Source: Mycolicibacterium peregrinum (GTDB taxonomy: Bacteria; Actinomycetota; Actinomycetes; Mycobacteriales; Mycobacteriaceae). From it: DNA of 64,000 bases. Of the stretch, positions 26,033 to 38,935 are shown piece after piece. A model generated the notes under the pieces. It did no database searches and was not told where the DNA came from. It saw only the letters and a program-made list of their open reading frames with translations. A program made the translations under genes and the position numbers. The number at the start of each line of letters is the position of its first letter. Position 1 is the stretch's first letter. The stretch is taken from positions 1 through 64,000 of the forward strand of contig NZ_LZSY01000180.1 in assembly GCF_001665625.1 (NCBI RefSeq), in the 5' to 3' direction.

Positions 26033-26094
26033 GGTCGCTCACGCTACGCCGTCTGCATGCCGATCCTGCTCGGTCGATCTGGGAGGATTGGTCT

Positions 26095-27624
26095 GTGCAA
26101 ACCACCCCCGACAGCCTCACCCGCACCACATCGCGCGAGGATTTCCGGGCATTGGCCGCCGAGCACCGCGTGGTCCCGGTGACCCGCAAGGTGCTGGCCG
26201 ACAGCGAGACGCCGTTGTCGGCGTACCGCAAGCTCGCCGCCAACCGTCCCGGTACGTTCCTGCTCGAATCGGCCGAGAACGGTCGCTCGTGGTCGCGTTG
26301 GTCGTTCATCGGCGCCGGTGCACCTTCGGCCCTGACGGTCCGCGATGACCAGGCGGTGTGGCTGGGCACGGCCCCCAAGGGCGCGCCCAGCGGTGGCGAG
26401 CCGCTGGCGGCGTTGCGGGCCACCCTGGATCTGCTGCAGACCGAGGCGGTGCCCGACCTGCCGCCGTTGTCCTCGGGGCTCGTCGGTTACTTCGCCTACG
26501 ACATGGTGCGGCGTCTGGAACGGCTGCCGGAGCTGACCGTGGACGATCTGGGCCTGCCGGACATGGTGCTGCTGCTGGCCACCGACATCGCCGCCGTCGA
26601 TCACCACGAGGGCACCATCACCCTGATCGCCAACGCGGTGAACTGGAACGGCACCGACGAGCGCGTCGACGAGGCCTACGACGATGCGGTCCGGCGCCTC
26701 GACATCATGACCACTGCGCTGGGCCAGCCACTGTCGTCCACGGTGGCGACATTCAGCCGGCCCGAACCCGACCATCGCGGACAGCGCACAGTGGAGGAGT
26801 ACACCGCGATCGTCGAGAAGCTCGTCGGCGACATCGAGGCCGGTGAAGCCTTCCAGGTGGTGCCCTCGCAGCGGTTCGAGATGACGACCCAAGCCGATCC
26901 CATTGACGTCTACCGGATGCTGCGGGTGACTAACCCGAGCCCGTACATGTACCTGCTCAATGTCCCCGATGCCGATGGCGGACTGGACTTTTCGGTCGTC
27001 GGCTCCAGTCCCGAGGCGCTGGTCACGGTGAAGGACGGCCGGGCCACCACCCATCCGATCGCGGGAACCCGGTGGCGCGGTGCCACCGAGGAAGAAGACG
27101 TCCTTCTCGAGAAGGAGCTCTTGTCCGACGAGAAGGAACGTGCCGAGCACCTGATGCTGGTCGACCTCGGCCGCAACGACCTGGGACGGGTGTGCCGCCC
27201 GGGTACGGTGCGGGTCGAGGACTACAGCCACATCGAGCGCTACAGCCATGTGATGCACCTGGTGTCCACGGTGACCGGGGAGTTGGCGGAGGGTAAGACC
27301 GCGCTCGACGCGGTGACGGCATGTTTCCCGGCCGGCACGCTGTCGGGGGCACCCAAGGTGCGTGCCATGGAGTTGATCGAGGAGGTCGAGATGACCCGAC
27401 GCGGCCTGTACGGCGGCGTGCTGGGCTACCTGGACTTCGCGGGCAACGCCGACTTCGCGATCGCCATCCGGACCGCCCTGATGCGTGACGGCACGGCCTA
27501 CGTGCAGGCCGGCGGGGGAGTCGTGGCCGATTCCAACGGCCCCTACGAGTACAACGAATCGGCGAACAAGGCCAAAGCCGTGCTCAACGCCATCGCCGCC
27601 GCCGACACATTGGCCGAGCCGTGA
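26095..27624 (+). CDS. trpE: Anthranilate synthase component I
   Basis: A 509-residue enzyme that makes anthranilate from chorismate, working with an amidotransferase encoded elsewhere. Signature parts are the feedback site region LLESAENGRSWSRWSFIG, NPSPYMYLL, the GTRWRG loop, and the catalytic ERAEHLMLVDLGRNDLGRVC. The GTG start at 26095 follows GGGAGGA (26081-26087) by 7 nt and matches the M. tuberculosis N-terminus (TTSREDFRALAAEHRVVPV). The gap to bcp contains no Trp-rich leader peptide. Confidence 0.96.
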   Translation: MQTTPDSLTRTTSREDFRALAAEHRVVPVTRKVLADSETPLSAYRKLAANRPGTFLLESAENGRSWSRWSFIGAGAPSALTVRDDQAVWLGTAPKGAPSGGEPLAALRATLDLLQTEAVPDLPPLSSGLVGYFAYDMVRRLERLPELTVDDLGLPDMVLLLATDIAAVDHHEGTITLIANAVNWNGTDERVDEAYDDAVRRLDIMTTALGQPLSSTVATFSRPEPDHRGQRTVEEYTAIVEKLVGDIEAGEAFQVVPSQRFEMTTQADPIDVYRMLRVTNPSPYMYLLNVPDADGGLDFSVVGSSPEALVTVKDGRATTHPIAGTRWRGATEEEDVLLEKELLSDEKERAEHLMLVDLGRNDLGRVCRPGTVRVEDYSHIERYSHVMHLVSTVTGELAEGKTALDAVTACFPAGTLSGAPKVRAMELIEEVEMTRRGLYGGVLGYLDFAGNADFAIAIRTALMRDGTAYVQAGGGVVADSNGPYEYNESANKAKAVLNAIAAADTLAEP

Positions 27625-28241
27625 CACGGGTGGCGCAGGCGCTGTTCGTCGTCGCGGCGGTGCTGCTGTGGGTCGCCTCGCGGATGACCTGGGTCTCGGT
27701 GACATCGTTCGACGGGCTCGGCCAGCCCAAGACCACGGCGTTGACGGGCGCATCCTGGTCGACGGCGTTGATCCCGCTGGCATTGCTCGTGCTGGCGGCC
27801 GCGGTCGCGACGCTGGCCGTGCACGGCTGGGCGCTGCGCCTGCTGGCCCTGTTGATCGCCGCCGCCAGCGCAGGCATGGGGTACCTGGGGATCAGCCTGT
27901 GGGTGATCAAGGATGTGGCGCAGCGGGCCGCTGACCTGGCAGTCGTACCCGTCTCCCAGTTGACCGCCGCCGGGGGCGGAACCAGTCGTTCCTATGGTGG
28001 CGCGGTGCTGACGCTGGTAGCAGCTGGGTGTGCACTGGTCGGCGCGGTGCTGCTGATGCGGTCGGCCAACGGCGCGAGGCGTGGCAATGCGACCCGCTAC
28101 GCGGCACCTGCAGCGCGGCGGGAGGCGGCCAAGGGCGACGGCGGTGATGAACCGATGTCGGAGCGAATGTTGTGGGATGCGCTGGACGAAGGTCACGATC
28201 CGACCGGTGACGGCAGTGATCCGGACAGTAAGGGCCGGTGA
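27621..28241 (+). CDS. Trp-operon-associated membrane protein (TIGR02234, Rv1610-like)
   Basis: A 206-residue protein with four hydrophobic segments (about residues 5-20, 48-66, 69-90 and 125-146) and a charged cytoplasmic tail. The family is found inside actinobacterial trp operons and has no established role. The GTG start overlaps the trpE stop (GTGA, 27621-27624), so it is made together with TrpE. The tail is Asp/Gly-rich (DEGHDPTGDGSDPDSKG). Confidence 0.9.
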   Translation: MTRVAQALFVVAAVLLWVASRMTWVSVTSFDGLGQPKTTALTGASWSTALIPLALLVLAAAVATLAVHGWALRLLALLIAAASAGMGYLGISLWVIKDVAQRAADLAVVPVSQLTAAGGGTSRSYGGAVLTLVAAGCALVGAVLLMRSANGARRGNATRYAAPAARREAAKGDGGDEPMSERMLWDALDEGHDPTGDGSDPDSKGR

Positions 28242-28324
28242 ATGGTGAAGGTGTGGCGACGGCTACCCTTCCAGGGAGGGCAACCGGGACCGGCCCGGAG
28301 GCACCAGAAAGGAACCGACGGGCG

Positions 28325-29143
28325 ATGAGTTCGGCCACAGTGCTCGACTCCATTATCGAGGGAGTTCGCGCCGACGTTGCCGCCCGCGAGGCCGTTATCA
28401 GCTTGGCTGATATCAAGGCGCGGGCCCAGGAAGCACCGGCGCCACTGAACGTGATGGCCGCCTTGCGGGAACCGGGTATTGCCGTGATCGCCGAGGTGAA
28501 GCGCGCGAGCCCGTCCCGAGGTGAGTTGGCCAATATCGCCGATCCGGCGCAGTTGGCGCAGGCCTACGAGGCCGGTGGCGCCCGCGTGATCAGCGTGCTC
28601 ACCGAGCAGCGCAGGTTCAACGGCTCACTCGACGATCTGGACGCGGTGCGGGCGGCAGTGTCAATTCCGGTGCTGCGCAAGGACTTTATCGTCAAGCCGT
28701 ACCAAATCCATGAGGCTCGGGCGCACGGCGCCGACCTGTTGCTGCTCATTGTGGCGGCACTGGAGCAGTCGGTGCTGGAATCGCTTTTGGAGCGTACGGA
28801 ATCCCTCGGGATGACCGCGCTCGTCGAGGTGCACACCGAAGAGGAGGCCGACCGGGCATTGCAGGCCGGGGCCAAGCTGATCGGTGTCAACGCCCGCGAC
28901 CTCAAGACGCTGGAAGTCGACCGTGACTGCTTCGCCCGGATCGCGCCGGGGCTGCCCTCCGATGTCATCCGCGTCGCGGAGTCCGGGGTCCGTGGAACCG
29001 CTGACCTCCTGGCGTACGCCGGCGCAGGTGCCGATGCTGTGCTGGTCGGTGAAGGCCTGGTGACCAGCGGGGATCCCCGCAGCGCGGTCGCCGATCTGGT
29101 CACCGCCGGCACGCACCCGTCCTGCCCGAAACCGGCTCGCTGA
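28325..29143 (+). CDS. trpC: Indole-3-glycerol-phosphate synthase
   Basis: A 272-residue (beta-alpha)8 barrel that closes the indole ring. Conserved catalytic parts are IAEVKRASPSRG (Glu and Lys), LRKDFIVKPYQI (Lys) and GVNARDL with AESGV. The ATG at 28325 gives MSSATVLDSIIEGVRADVAA, the usual mycobacterial start, with GAAAGGA about 11 nt before it. A GTG at 28238 overlapping the previous stop is in frame and would add 29 residues of low-complexity sequence. The 83-nt gap holds TACCCT (28264-28269), a possible internal promoter. Confidence 0.95.
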   Translation: MSSATVLDSIIEGVRADVAAREAVISLADIKARAQEAPAPLNVMAALREPGIAVIAEVKRASPSRGELANIADPAQLAQAYEAGGARVISVLTEQRRFNGSLDDLDAVRAAVSIPVLRKDFIVKPYQIHEARAHGADLLLLIVAALEQSVLESLLERTESLGMTALVEVHTEEEADRALQAGAKLIGVNARDLKTLEVDRDCFARIAPGLPSDVIRVAESGVRGTADLLAYAGAGADAVLVGEGLVTSGDPRSAVADLVTAGTHPSCPKPAR

Positions 29144-29180
29144 ACCAGTCAATGAGCCGCTTGTACGAAAAGACACTTTG

Positions 29181-30446
29181 ATGGCGGATCTCGCGGGGCC
29201 CGAGTTGCCCCGTACCAGCGCAGGCGTTGCCGAACCCACCGTTCACGATCCCGACGAGTTGGGACATTTCGGATCCTACGGCGGCCGGTTGGTTCCCGAG
29301 GCGCTGATGGCGGTGATCGAAGAGGTCACCGCGGCCTACGAGAAGGCGCGCGGTGACCAGGCTTTCCTCGACGAGCTCGACCGGTTGCAGCGCCATTACA
29401 GCGGCCGTCCGTCCCCGCTGTACGAGGCGACCCGACTGTCCGAGCACGCCGGTGGCGCACGCATCTTCCTCAAGCGAGAAGACCTGAACCACACCGGTTC
29501 TCACAAGATCAACAACGTTCTGGGCCAGGCACTGTTGGCGCGGCAGATGGGCAAGACGCGGGTCATCGCCGAGACCGGAGCCGGCCAGCACGGAGTGGCC
29601 ACCGCCACCGCATGTGCCCTGCTCGGACTGGAATGCATCATCTACATGGGCGCGGTGGACACCTCCCGGCAGGCGCTCAACGTCGCGCGGATGCGCTTGC
29701 TCGGAGCCACCGTCGTCTCGGTCGAGGCAGGGTCCAAGACACTCAAGGACGCGATCAACGAGGCGTTCCGGGACTGGGTCACCAACGCCGACGACACCTA
29801 TTACTGCTTCGGGACGGCGGCAGGCCCGCATCCGTTCCCGCTGATGGTGCGGGATTTCCAGCGGATCATCGGCATGGAGGCCAGAGCGCAGATCCTCGAT
29901 CAGGCCGGCCGGTTGCCCGACGCGGTCACTGCGTGCGTCGGCGGCGGCTCGAACGCCATCGGTGTGTTCCACGCCTTCATCGATGACCCGGCGGTGCGGT
30001 TGGTCGGTTTCGAGGCCGCGGGCGACGGCGTCGAGACGGGTCGGCACGCCGCGACATTCACCGGTGGCTCTCCCGGCGCGTTCCAGGGATCGTTCTCCTA
30101 CCTGTTGCAGGACGAGGACGGCCAGACGATCGAATCGCACTCCATCTCGGCCGGTTTGGACTACCCGGGCGTCGGGCCCGAGCACGCATTCCTCAAAGAC
30201 ATCGGTCGCGCCGAGTACCGCCCCGTGACCGATACCGAGGCGATGGACGCGTTCTCGTTGTTGTGCCGCCGCGAGGGCATCATCCCGGCGATCGAGTCGG
30301 CGCATGCGGTGGCCGGTGCGCTCAAGTTGGGCCCTGAACTGGGCAGCGGAGCGATCATCGTGGTGAACTTGTCCGGGCGTGGCGACAAAGACGTTGAGAC
30401 TGCGGCCAAGTGGTTCGGACTGCTCGACGAGGGGAGCGCGGGATGA
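29181..30446 (+). CDS. trpB: Tryptophan synthase beta subunit
   Basis: A 421-residue PLP enzyme that joins indole and serine. The cofactor lysine is Lys109 in HTGSHKINN, the indole-site Glu is in AETGAGQHGVA, and the phosphate loop is GGGSNAIG. It has an N-terminal extension of about 25 residues like other mycobacterial TrpB proteins. ATG 29181 is preceded directly by an in-frame TTG, and the ribosome site is weak. The stop overlaps the trpA ATG (ATGA at 30443-30446). Confidence 0.96.
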   Translation: MADLAGPELPRTSAGVAEPTVHDPDELGHFGSYGGRLVPEALMAVIEEVTAAYEKARGDQAFLDELDRLQRHYSGRPSPLYEATRLSEHAGGARIFLKREDLNHTGSHKINNVLGQALLARQMGKTRVIAETGAGQHGVATATACALLGLECIIYMGAVDTSRQALNVARMRLLGATVVSVEAGSKTLKDAINEAFRDWVTNADDTYYCFGTAAGPHPFPLMVRDFQRIIGMEARAQILDQAGRLPDAVTACVGGGSNAIGVFHAFIDDPAVRLVGFEAAGDGVETGRHAATFTGGSPGAFQGSFSYLLQDEDGQTIESHSISAGLDYPGVGPEHAFLKDIGRAEYRPVTDTEAMDAFSLLCRREGIIPAIESAHAVAGALKLGPELGSGAIIVVNLSGRGDKDVETAAKWFGLLDEGSAG

Positions 30447-31231
30447 GCCGGCTGGCGGAGTTGTTCGACGGCTGCCGCGCCGAGGGTCGTGCCGCACTGA
30501 TCGGATATCTGCCCACCGGGTTCCCAGATGTTCAGACGTCGATCGCGGCGATGACGGCGATGGTCGAATCCGGTTGTGACTTGGTGGAAGTCGGCGTTCC
30601 TTACTCGGATCCGGGGATGGACGGGCCGACGATCGCGGCAGCCACCGAGGCGGCGTTGGCCGGTGGGGTTCGGGTGCGCGACACCCTCGCGGCGGTCGAG
30701 GCGATCAGCAACGCCGGCGGCCGCGCAGTGGTGATGACATACTGGAATCCGGTGTTGCGCAAGGGCGTTGACACGTTTGCTCGCGATCTGGCCTCTGCCG
30801 GTGGATACGGGTTGATCACCCCGGACCTGATCCCCGAAGAAGCCGTCGATTGGATCGCGGCATCGGAGGAGCACAATTTGGACCGGATCTTCCTGGTCGC
30901 CCCGTCGTCTACGCCGGAGCGGCTCGCGGCGACAGTGAACGCTTCACGAGGCTTCATCTACGCCGCATCGACCATGGGCGTCACCGGGGCACGCGACGTG
31001 GTCTCGAACGCAGCGCCGGAGTTGGTGCGCCGCGTCAAGGAAGTCTCCGACATCCCTGTCGGGGTGGGGTTGGGCGTGCGCTCGGGAGCGCAGGCAGCCG
31101 AGATCGGCGCCTACGCTGACGGCGTCATCGTCGGGTCGGCGCTGGTGTCGGCCCTGAGTGAGGGGTTGGACGCAGTCCGGCGCCTCACCGAAGAACTGGC
31201 CAACGGCGTTAGGCAGAGGATTTCAGCTTGA
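30443..31231 (+). CDS. trpA: Tryptophan synthase alpha subunit
   Basis: A 262-residue barrel that cleaves indole-3-glycerol phosphate and passes indole to TrpB. The catalytic residues Glu49 and Asp60 fall in LVEVGVPYSDPGMDGP, at the same numbers as in Salmonella. The phosphate loop GVGLGVRSGAQ is near the end. It overlaps trpB upstream and lgt downstream (TTGA at 31228-31231). Confidence 0.96.
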   Translation: MSRLAELFDGCRAEGRAALIGYLPTGFPDVQTSIAAMTAMVESGCDLVEVGVPYSDPGMDGPTIAAATEAALAGGVRVRDTLAAVEAISNAGGRAVVMTYWNPVLRKGVDTFARDLASAGGYGLITPDLIPEEAVDWIAASEEHNLDRIFLVAPSSTPERLAATVNASRGFIYAASTMGVTGARDVVSNAAPELVRRVKEVSDIPVGVGLGVRSGAQAAEIGAYADGVIVGSALVSALSEGLDAVRRLTEELANGVRQRISA

Positions 31232-33453
31232 CCACTACCGTGCTCGCGTACTTGCCCAGCCCGTCACAGGGCGTCTGGCATTTGGGCCCGGTGCCGATAC
31301 GCGCGTACGCGCTGTGCATCATCGTCGGCATCATCGCAGCGCTGGTGATCGGTGACCGGCGTTGGCAGGCGCGGGGCGGGCAAGCCGGCGTCATCTACGA
31401 CATCGCCTTGTGGGCAGTACCGTTCGGGCTTGTCGGCGGCCGGCTCTACCACGTCATGACCGACTGGCCCACCTATTTCGGGCCCACCGGCAAGGGTCTC
31501 GGTGCGGCATTCCAGGTTTGGCAAGGCGGTCTGGGGATCTGGGGCGCCGTCGCACTGGGCGGTGTCGGTGCCTGGATCGGTTGCCGGGCACACGGGATAC
31601 CGCTGCCGGCTTTCGGGGACGCGATCGCGCCCGGAATCATCTTGGCCCAGGCCATCGGGCGGCTGGGTAACTACTTCAACCAGGAGCTGTACGGCGGGGA
31701 CACCACCTTGCCGTGGGGCCTGGAGATCTACAAGCGACTGAATGCCGCCGGCATGCCCGACGATCTCAATGGCGTGTCCACCGGCGAGGTCATCAAGGTC
31801 GTGCATCCGACCTTCCTCTACGAATTACTGTGGAACCTACTGGTTTTCGCGCTACTGATCTGGGCGGACCGCAAGTTCAGGCTCGGCCACGGCCGGCTGT
31901 TTGCGTTGTATGTAGCCGGCTACTGTGCGGGCCGTTTCCTCGTCGAATTGATGCGTAGCGACCCGGCGACCGAATTCGCCGGTATCCGCGTCAACACCTT
32001 CACCTCGACGTTCGTGTTCATCGGAGCGGTCGTCTACATCATGCTGGCGACCAAGGGTCGGGAAGACCCTGCGACGCTGGTCGGTAAGCGCGATGACGAA
32101 GAGGACGAATCCGCGGTCGACGAACTCGGCAAGGAGTTGGTTGCCGCAGCGGCGGGTACCGGTGTCGTCGCGGCCGCAGTGGTAGCGGGTCAGGACGACG
32201 ACGAAGATGCCGACCACATGCATCCGGACGAGGTCGGTGCCAGTGAGGACGACGGCGCCGAAGCTGCCGCGGCCATCGAACTGAAGGGGATCGCGGCCGA
32301 GCCTGACGAGGACGCCGGCGACGAGGAGTCCGAAGAATCCGAAGACGAGGCGGATCTCGAGGACGAGGCTGAAGACACCGAGGCAGAAGCTGAAGCTGTA
32401 GAAGCTGAGTCGGACGTCGAGGAAGAAGCTGCCGACGAGCTGGCTGTCGCCGGTGATTCCACTGATGACGAAGGCGAGGCCGAAGAAGTCGAAGCCGAGT
32501 CCGACGCCGAGGAAGCAGCTGCCGGCGAGGTCGCTGATGACGAGCGCACTGGTACTGAGGCCGAGGATGATGTCGCCGAGTCTGCCGAGGAGCAGGTTGC
32601 CGATCAGGATGCGGTAGCCGAGTCGGGCGGCGAAGAAGAGTCTGCCGACGAGCCCGCTGCCGACGGTGATTCCACTGATGTCGAAGGCGAGGCTGAGGCA
32701 GCCGAGGCCGAGTCTGACGTGGAGGAAGCTGGCGAAGTCGCCGCTGACGATGAGTCCACCGATGTAGCCGACGAGCCGGAACTCGAATCTGAGGAAGCCA
32801 CCGAGGAGCAGGCTGCTGACGAGTCTGCCGACGAGGTCGCTGCCGACGATGAGTCCGCTGATGACGAAGGCGAGGCTGACGGAGCCGAGTCTGACGTCGA
32901 AGACGCTGGCGAAGTCGCCGCTGACGATGAGTCCACCGATGTAGCCGACGAGCCGGAGCACGAATCTGAGGAAGCCGCCGAGGAGCAGGCTGCTGACGAG
33001 ACCGCGGACGACACCGAAGGCGAGGAAGCGGTAGTCGACACCGACACCGATACCGACACCGAAGACGCCCTTCCGGTTGAGACTGGTGAGTCTGAGACGT
33101 CGGTGGATACCGATGAGGTCGACCACGCGGATGACGTCGAGGTCGAGGCCGACGAAGGCGCCGCGGAAGCCGACGAGCCCGATACCGACGAAGAGGCTTC
33201 GGAGGAGCCCGCGCCCGAAGCTGCGGATGAGGCCGTCGACGAAGACGAGACCGACGAAGACGTGACTGCCGATGAGGCGGACGACGAAGCCGAGTCCGAG
33301 ACTGCTGAAACCGACGATGGCAATGACGATGGCAATGAGGACGTCTCCGACGAAGACGGACCGGAATCACCCGCTGCTGTCGAGCCGTCGGAGCCTTCCG
33401 AGCCAACCAAGCAGGGCGGTCGGGTGCGTCGCTGGTTCCGCCGTAACCGGTAA
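31228..33453 (+). CDS. lgt: Prolipoprotein diacylglyceryl transferase with a very long acidic tail
   Basis: A 741-residue membrane enzyme that attaches diacylglycerol to the lipobox cysteine of lipoprotein precursors. The first 290 residues are the Lgt fold: seven hydrophobic segments, the GGLGIWG region and the signature GRLGNYFNQE (144-153). After it comes a tail of about 450 residues made almost only of Glu, Asp, Ala, Val, Ser and Thr, containing a 59-residue tandem unit, and ending in a basic RVRRWFRRNR. M. tuberculosis Lgt also has an extension, but I recall a total of only 468 residues. The TTG start overlaps trpA (TTGA). Confidence 0.92.
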   Translation: MTTTVLAYLPSPSQGVWHLGPVPIRAYALCIIVGIIAALVIGDRRWQARGGQAGVIYDIALWAVPFGLVGGRLYHVMTDWPTYFGPTGKGLGAAFQVWQGGLGIWGAVALGGVGAWIGCRAHGIPLPAFGDAIAPGIILAQAIGRLGNYFNQELYGGDTTLPWGLEIYKRLNAAGMPDDLNGVSTGEVIKVVHPTFLYELLWNLLVFALLIWADRKFRLGHGRLFALYVAGYCAGRFLVELMRSDPATEFAGIRVNTFTSTFVFIGAVVYIMLATKGREDPATLVGKRDDEEDESAVDELGKELVAAAAGTGVVAAAVVAGQDDDEDADHMHPDEVGASEDDGAEAAAAIELKGIAAEPDEDAGDEESEESEDEADLEDEAEDTEAEAEAVEAESDVEEEAADELAVAGDSTDDEGEAEEVEAESDAEEAAAGEVADDERTGTEAEDDVAESAEEQVADQDAVAESGGEEESADEPAADGDSTDVEGEAEAAEAESDVEEAGEVAADDESTDVADEPELESEEATEEQAADESADEVAADDESADDEGEADGAESDVEDAGEVAADDESTDVADEPEHESEEAAEEQAADETADDTEGEEAVVDTDTDTDTEDALPVETGESETSVDTDEVDHADDVEVEADEGAAEADEPDTDEEASEEPAPEAADEAVDEDETDEDVTADEADDEAESETAETDDGNDDGNEDVSDEDGPESPAAVEPSEPSEPTKQGGRVRRWFRRNR
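32707..33000 (+). repeat. 117-bp near-identical repeats in the acidic tail of lgt, 177-bp period
   Basis: The stretch 32707-32823 is repeated with few changes at 32884-33000. Both encode AESDVE(E/D)AGEVAADDEST, then DVADEPE, (L/H)ESEEA and EEQAADE. The period is 177 bp (59 codons) and keeps the frame. Weaker copies of the same units lie upstream (from about 32400), suggesting growth by slippage or unequal recombination. Confidence 0.85.
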
Positions 33454-33479
33454 GGGTCGGGCTCTGGCATCCTGGCTGT

Positions 33480-33878
33480 ATGACTGATCCGTCGCAGTCC
33501 GGAGGCTCCTCGGATATCCCTTCGTCGGCCGGCTTTCCGCCGCCCGCGGGGTATCCGCCGCCGCCACCGGGCTATCCGCCCTATCCACCGGCGTTCGTGG
33601 ATCCGAGCGCGCCCTTCGGCCGTCATCCGGTGACCGGCGAACCGCTCTCCGACAAGTCGAAGGTTGTGGCCGGGCTGCTGCAGTTGGTCGGGCTGTTCGG
33701 CTTTGTCGGCCTCGGGCGGATCTACCTGGGCCAAACCGGACTGGGCATCGCCCAGTTGATCGTGGGCTTGGCCACCTGCACCATCGGCGCCATCATCTGG
33801 GGGCTCGTCGACGCGATCCTGATCTTCACCGACAAGGTTCGCGACCCGTACGGGCGTCCACTGCGCGATGGAACCTAG
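33480..33878 (+). CDS. TM2-domain membrane protein
   Basis: A 132-residue protein. The N-terminal 45 residues are Pro/Gly/Tyr-rich (GYPPPPPGYPPYPP), followed by two hydrophobic segments with the TM2 pattern, LLQLVGLFGFVGLGRIYLGQ, and a second helix ending in WGLVDAILIF with the conserved Asp. It stands 26 nt after lgt, in the place of Rv1615. Its role is unknown. It overlaps the next gene by 11 nt. Confidence 0.88.
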   Translation: MTDPSQSGGSSDIPSSAGFPPPAGYPPPPPGYPPYPPAFVDPSAPFGRHPVTGEPLSDKSKVVAGLLQLVGLFGFVGLGRIYLGQTGLGIAQLIVGLATCTIGAIIWGLVDAILIFTDKVRDPYGRPLRDGT

Positions 33879-34281
33879 CGGCCTCACCTCCACGACGGCC
33901 GGGCGATACTCGCTGCTGGCGGCGGGATTGCTCGGGGCCGGCGCGTTGACCTACACCGGTGTGGCGGATCCACACCGTCCCGGGTTCCTGTTTCCTGGCT
34001 GCCCGTTCAAGGCCCTGACCGGATTGAACTGTCCGGCCTGTGGCGGGCTGCGGATGACCCATGATCTGCTGCACGGCGACGTGGCCGCGGCGATCGTGGA
34101 TAACGTATTCGCTTTGGTCGGTCTGCCTGCGCTGATGGTGTGGATGTTGGTGCGGTGGCGGTTGGGCAAGGCGATGTTTCCGATGCCCGCGGTGGCGACG
34201 ATCGTGGTCGCGTTGGTGCTGTGGACGGTGGTGCGTAACCTGCCGGTCTTCCCACTGGTCCCGACGTTAAGCGCTCAGTAG
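33868..34281 (+). CDS. DUF2752 membrane protein
   Basis: A 137-residue protein with three hydrophobic segments. The family motif is CPFKALTGLNCPACGGLRMT, with a CP...CPxCG cysteine arrangement, and then the helix after HDLLHGD. It matches Rv1616 by position. Function is unknown. The start ATG (33868) overlaps the end of the TM2 gene. Confidence 0.87.
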   Translation: MEPSGLTSTTAGRYSLLAAGLLGAGALTYTGVADPHRPGFLFPGCPFKALTGLNCPACGGLRMTHDLLHGDVAAAIVDNVFALVGLPALMVWMLVRWRLGKAMFPMPAVATIVVALVLWTVVRNLPVFPLVPTLSAQ

Positions 34282-34298
34282 TAGCCCACCTGCGCTGA

Positions 34299-34304
34299 TA
34301 CACT
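34299..34304 (+). promoter_or_regulatory. Possible -10 box upstream of gltB
   Basis: TACACT (34299-34304) lies in the 85-nt gap after the DUF2752 gene and would place a start near 34311, about 55 nt before the gltB GTG. GGAGG follows at 34353-34357. Confidence 0.4.
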
Positions 34305-34366
34305 GAAAATTCGGGCCGGTGCAGTCCCGGGACCAGGATGTTCCGGACTTGCGGAGGTGCGATCAA

Positions 34367-38927
<4,561 letters not shown>

Positions 38928-38935
<8 letters not shown>

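Noticed and set aside
26026..26094. Trp-containing stretch just upstream of trpE as a leader peptide
   Set aside because: It is in frame with trpE and has no stop before the GTG. Its Trp codons come mostly from the Shine-Dalgarno region (GGGAGGATTGG), and no attenuator hairpin was found.
28238..28324. Earlier GTG start for trpC overlapping the preceding stop
   Set aside because: It would add 29 low-complexity residues missing from M. tuberculosis TrpC. ATG 28325 has a ribosome site. It is kept only as an alternative.
31852..33893. Open frames opposite the acidic tail of lgt, with Ser-rich and Arg-rich products
   Set aside because: They arise because GAG/GAC/GCC repeats are open in every frame. 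The plus-strand frame is continuous with the Lgt domain and ends correctly before the TM2 gene.
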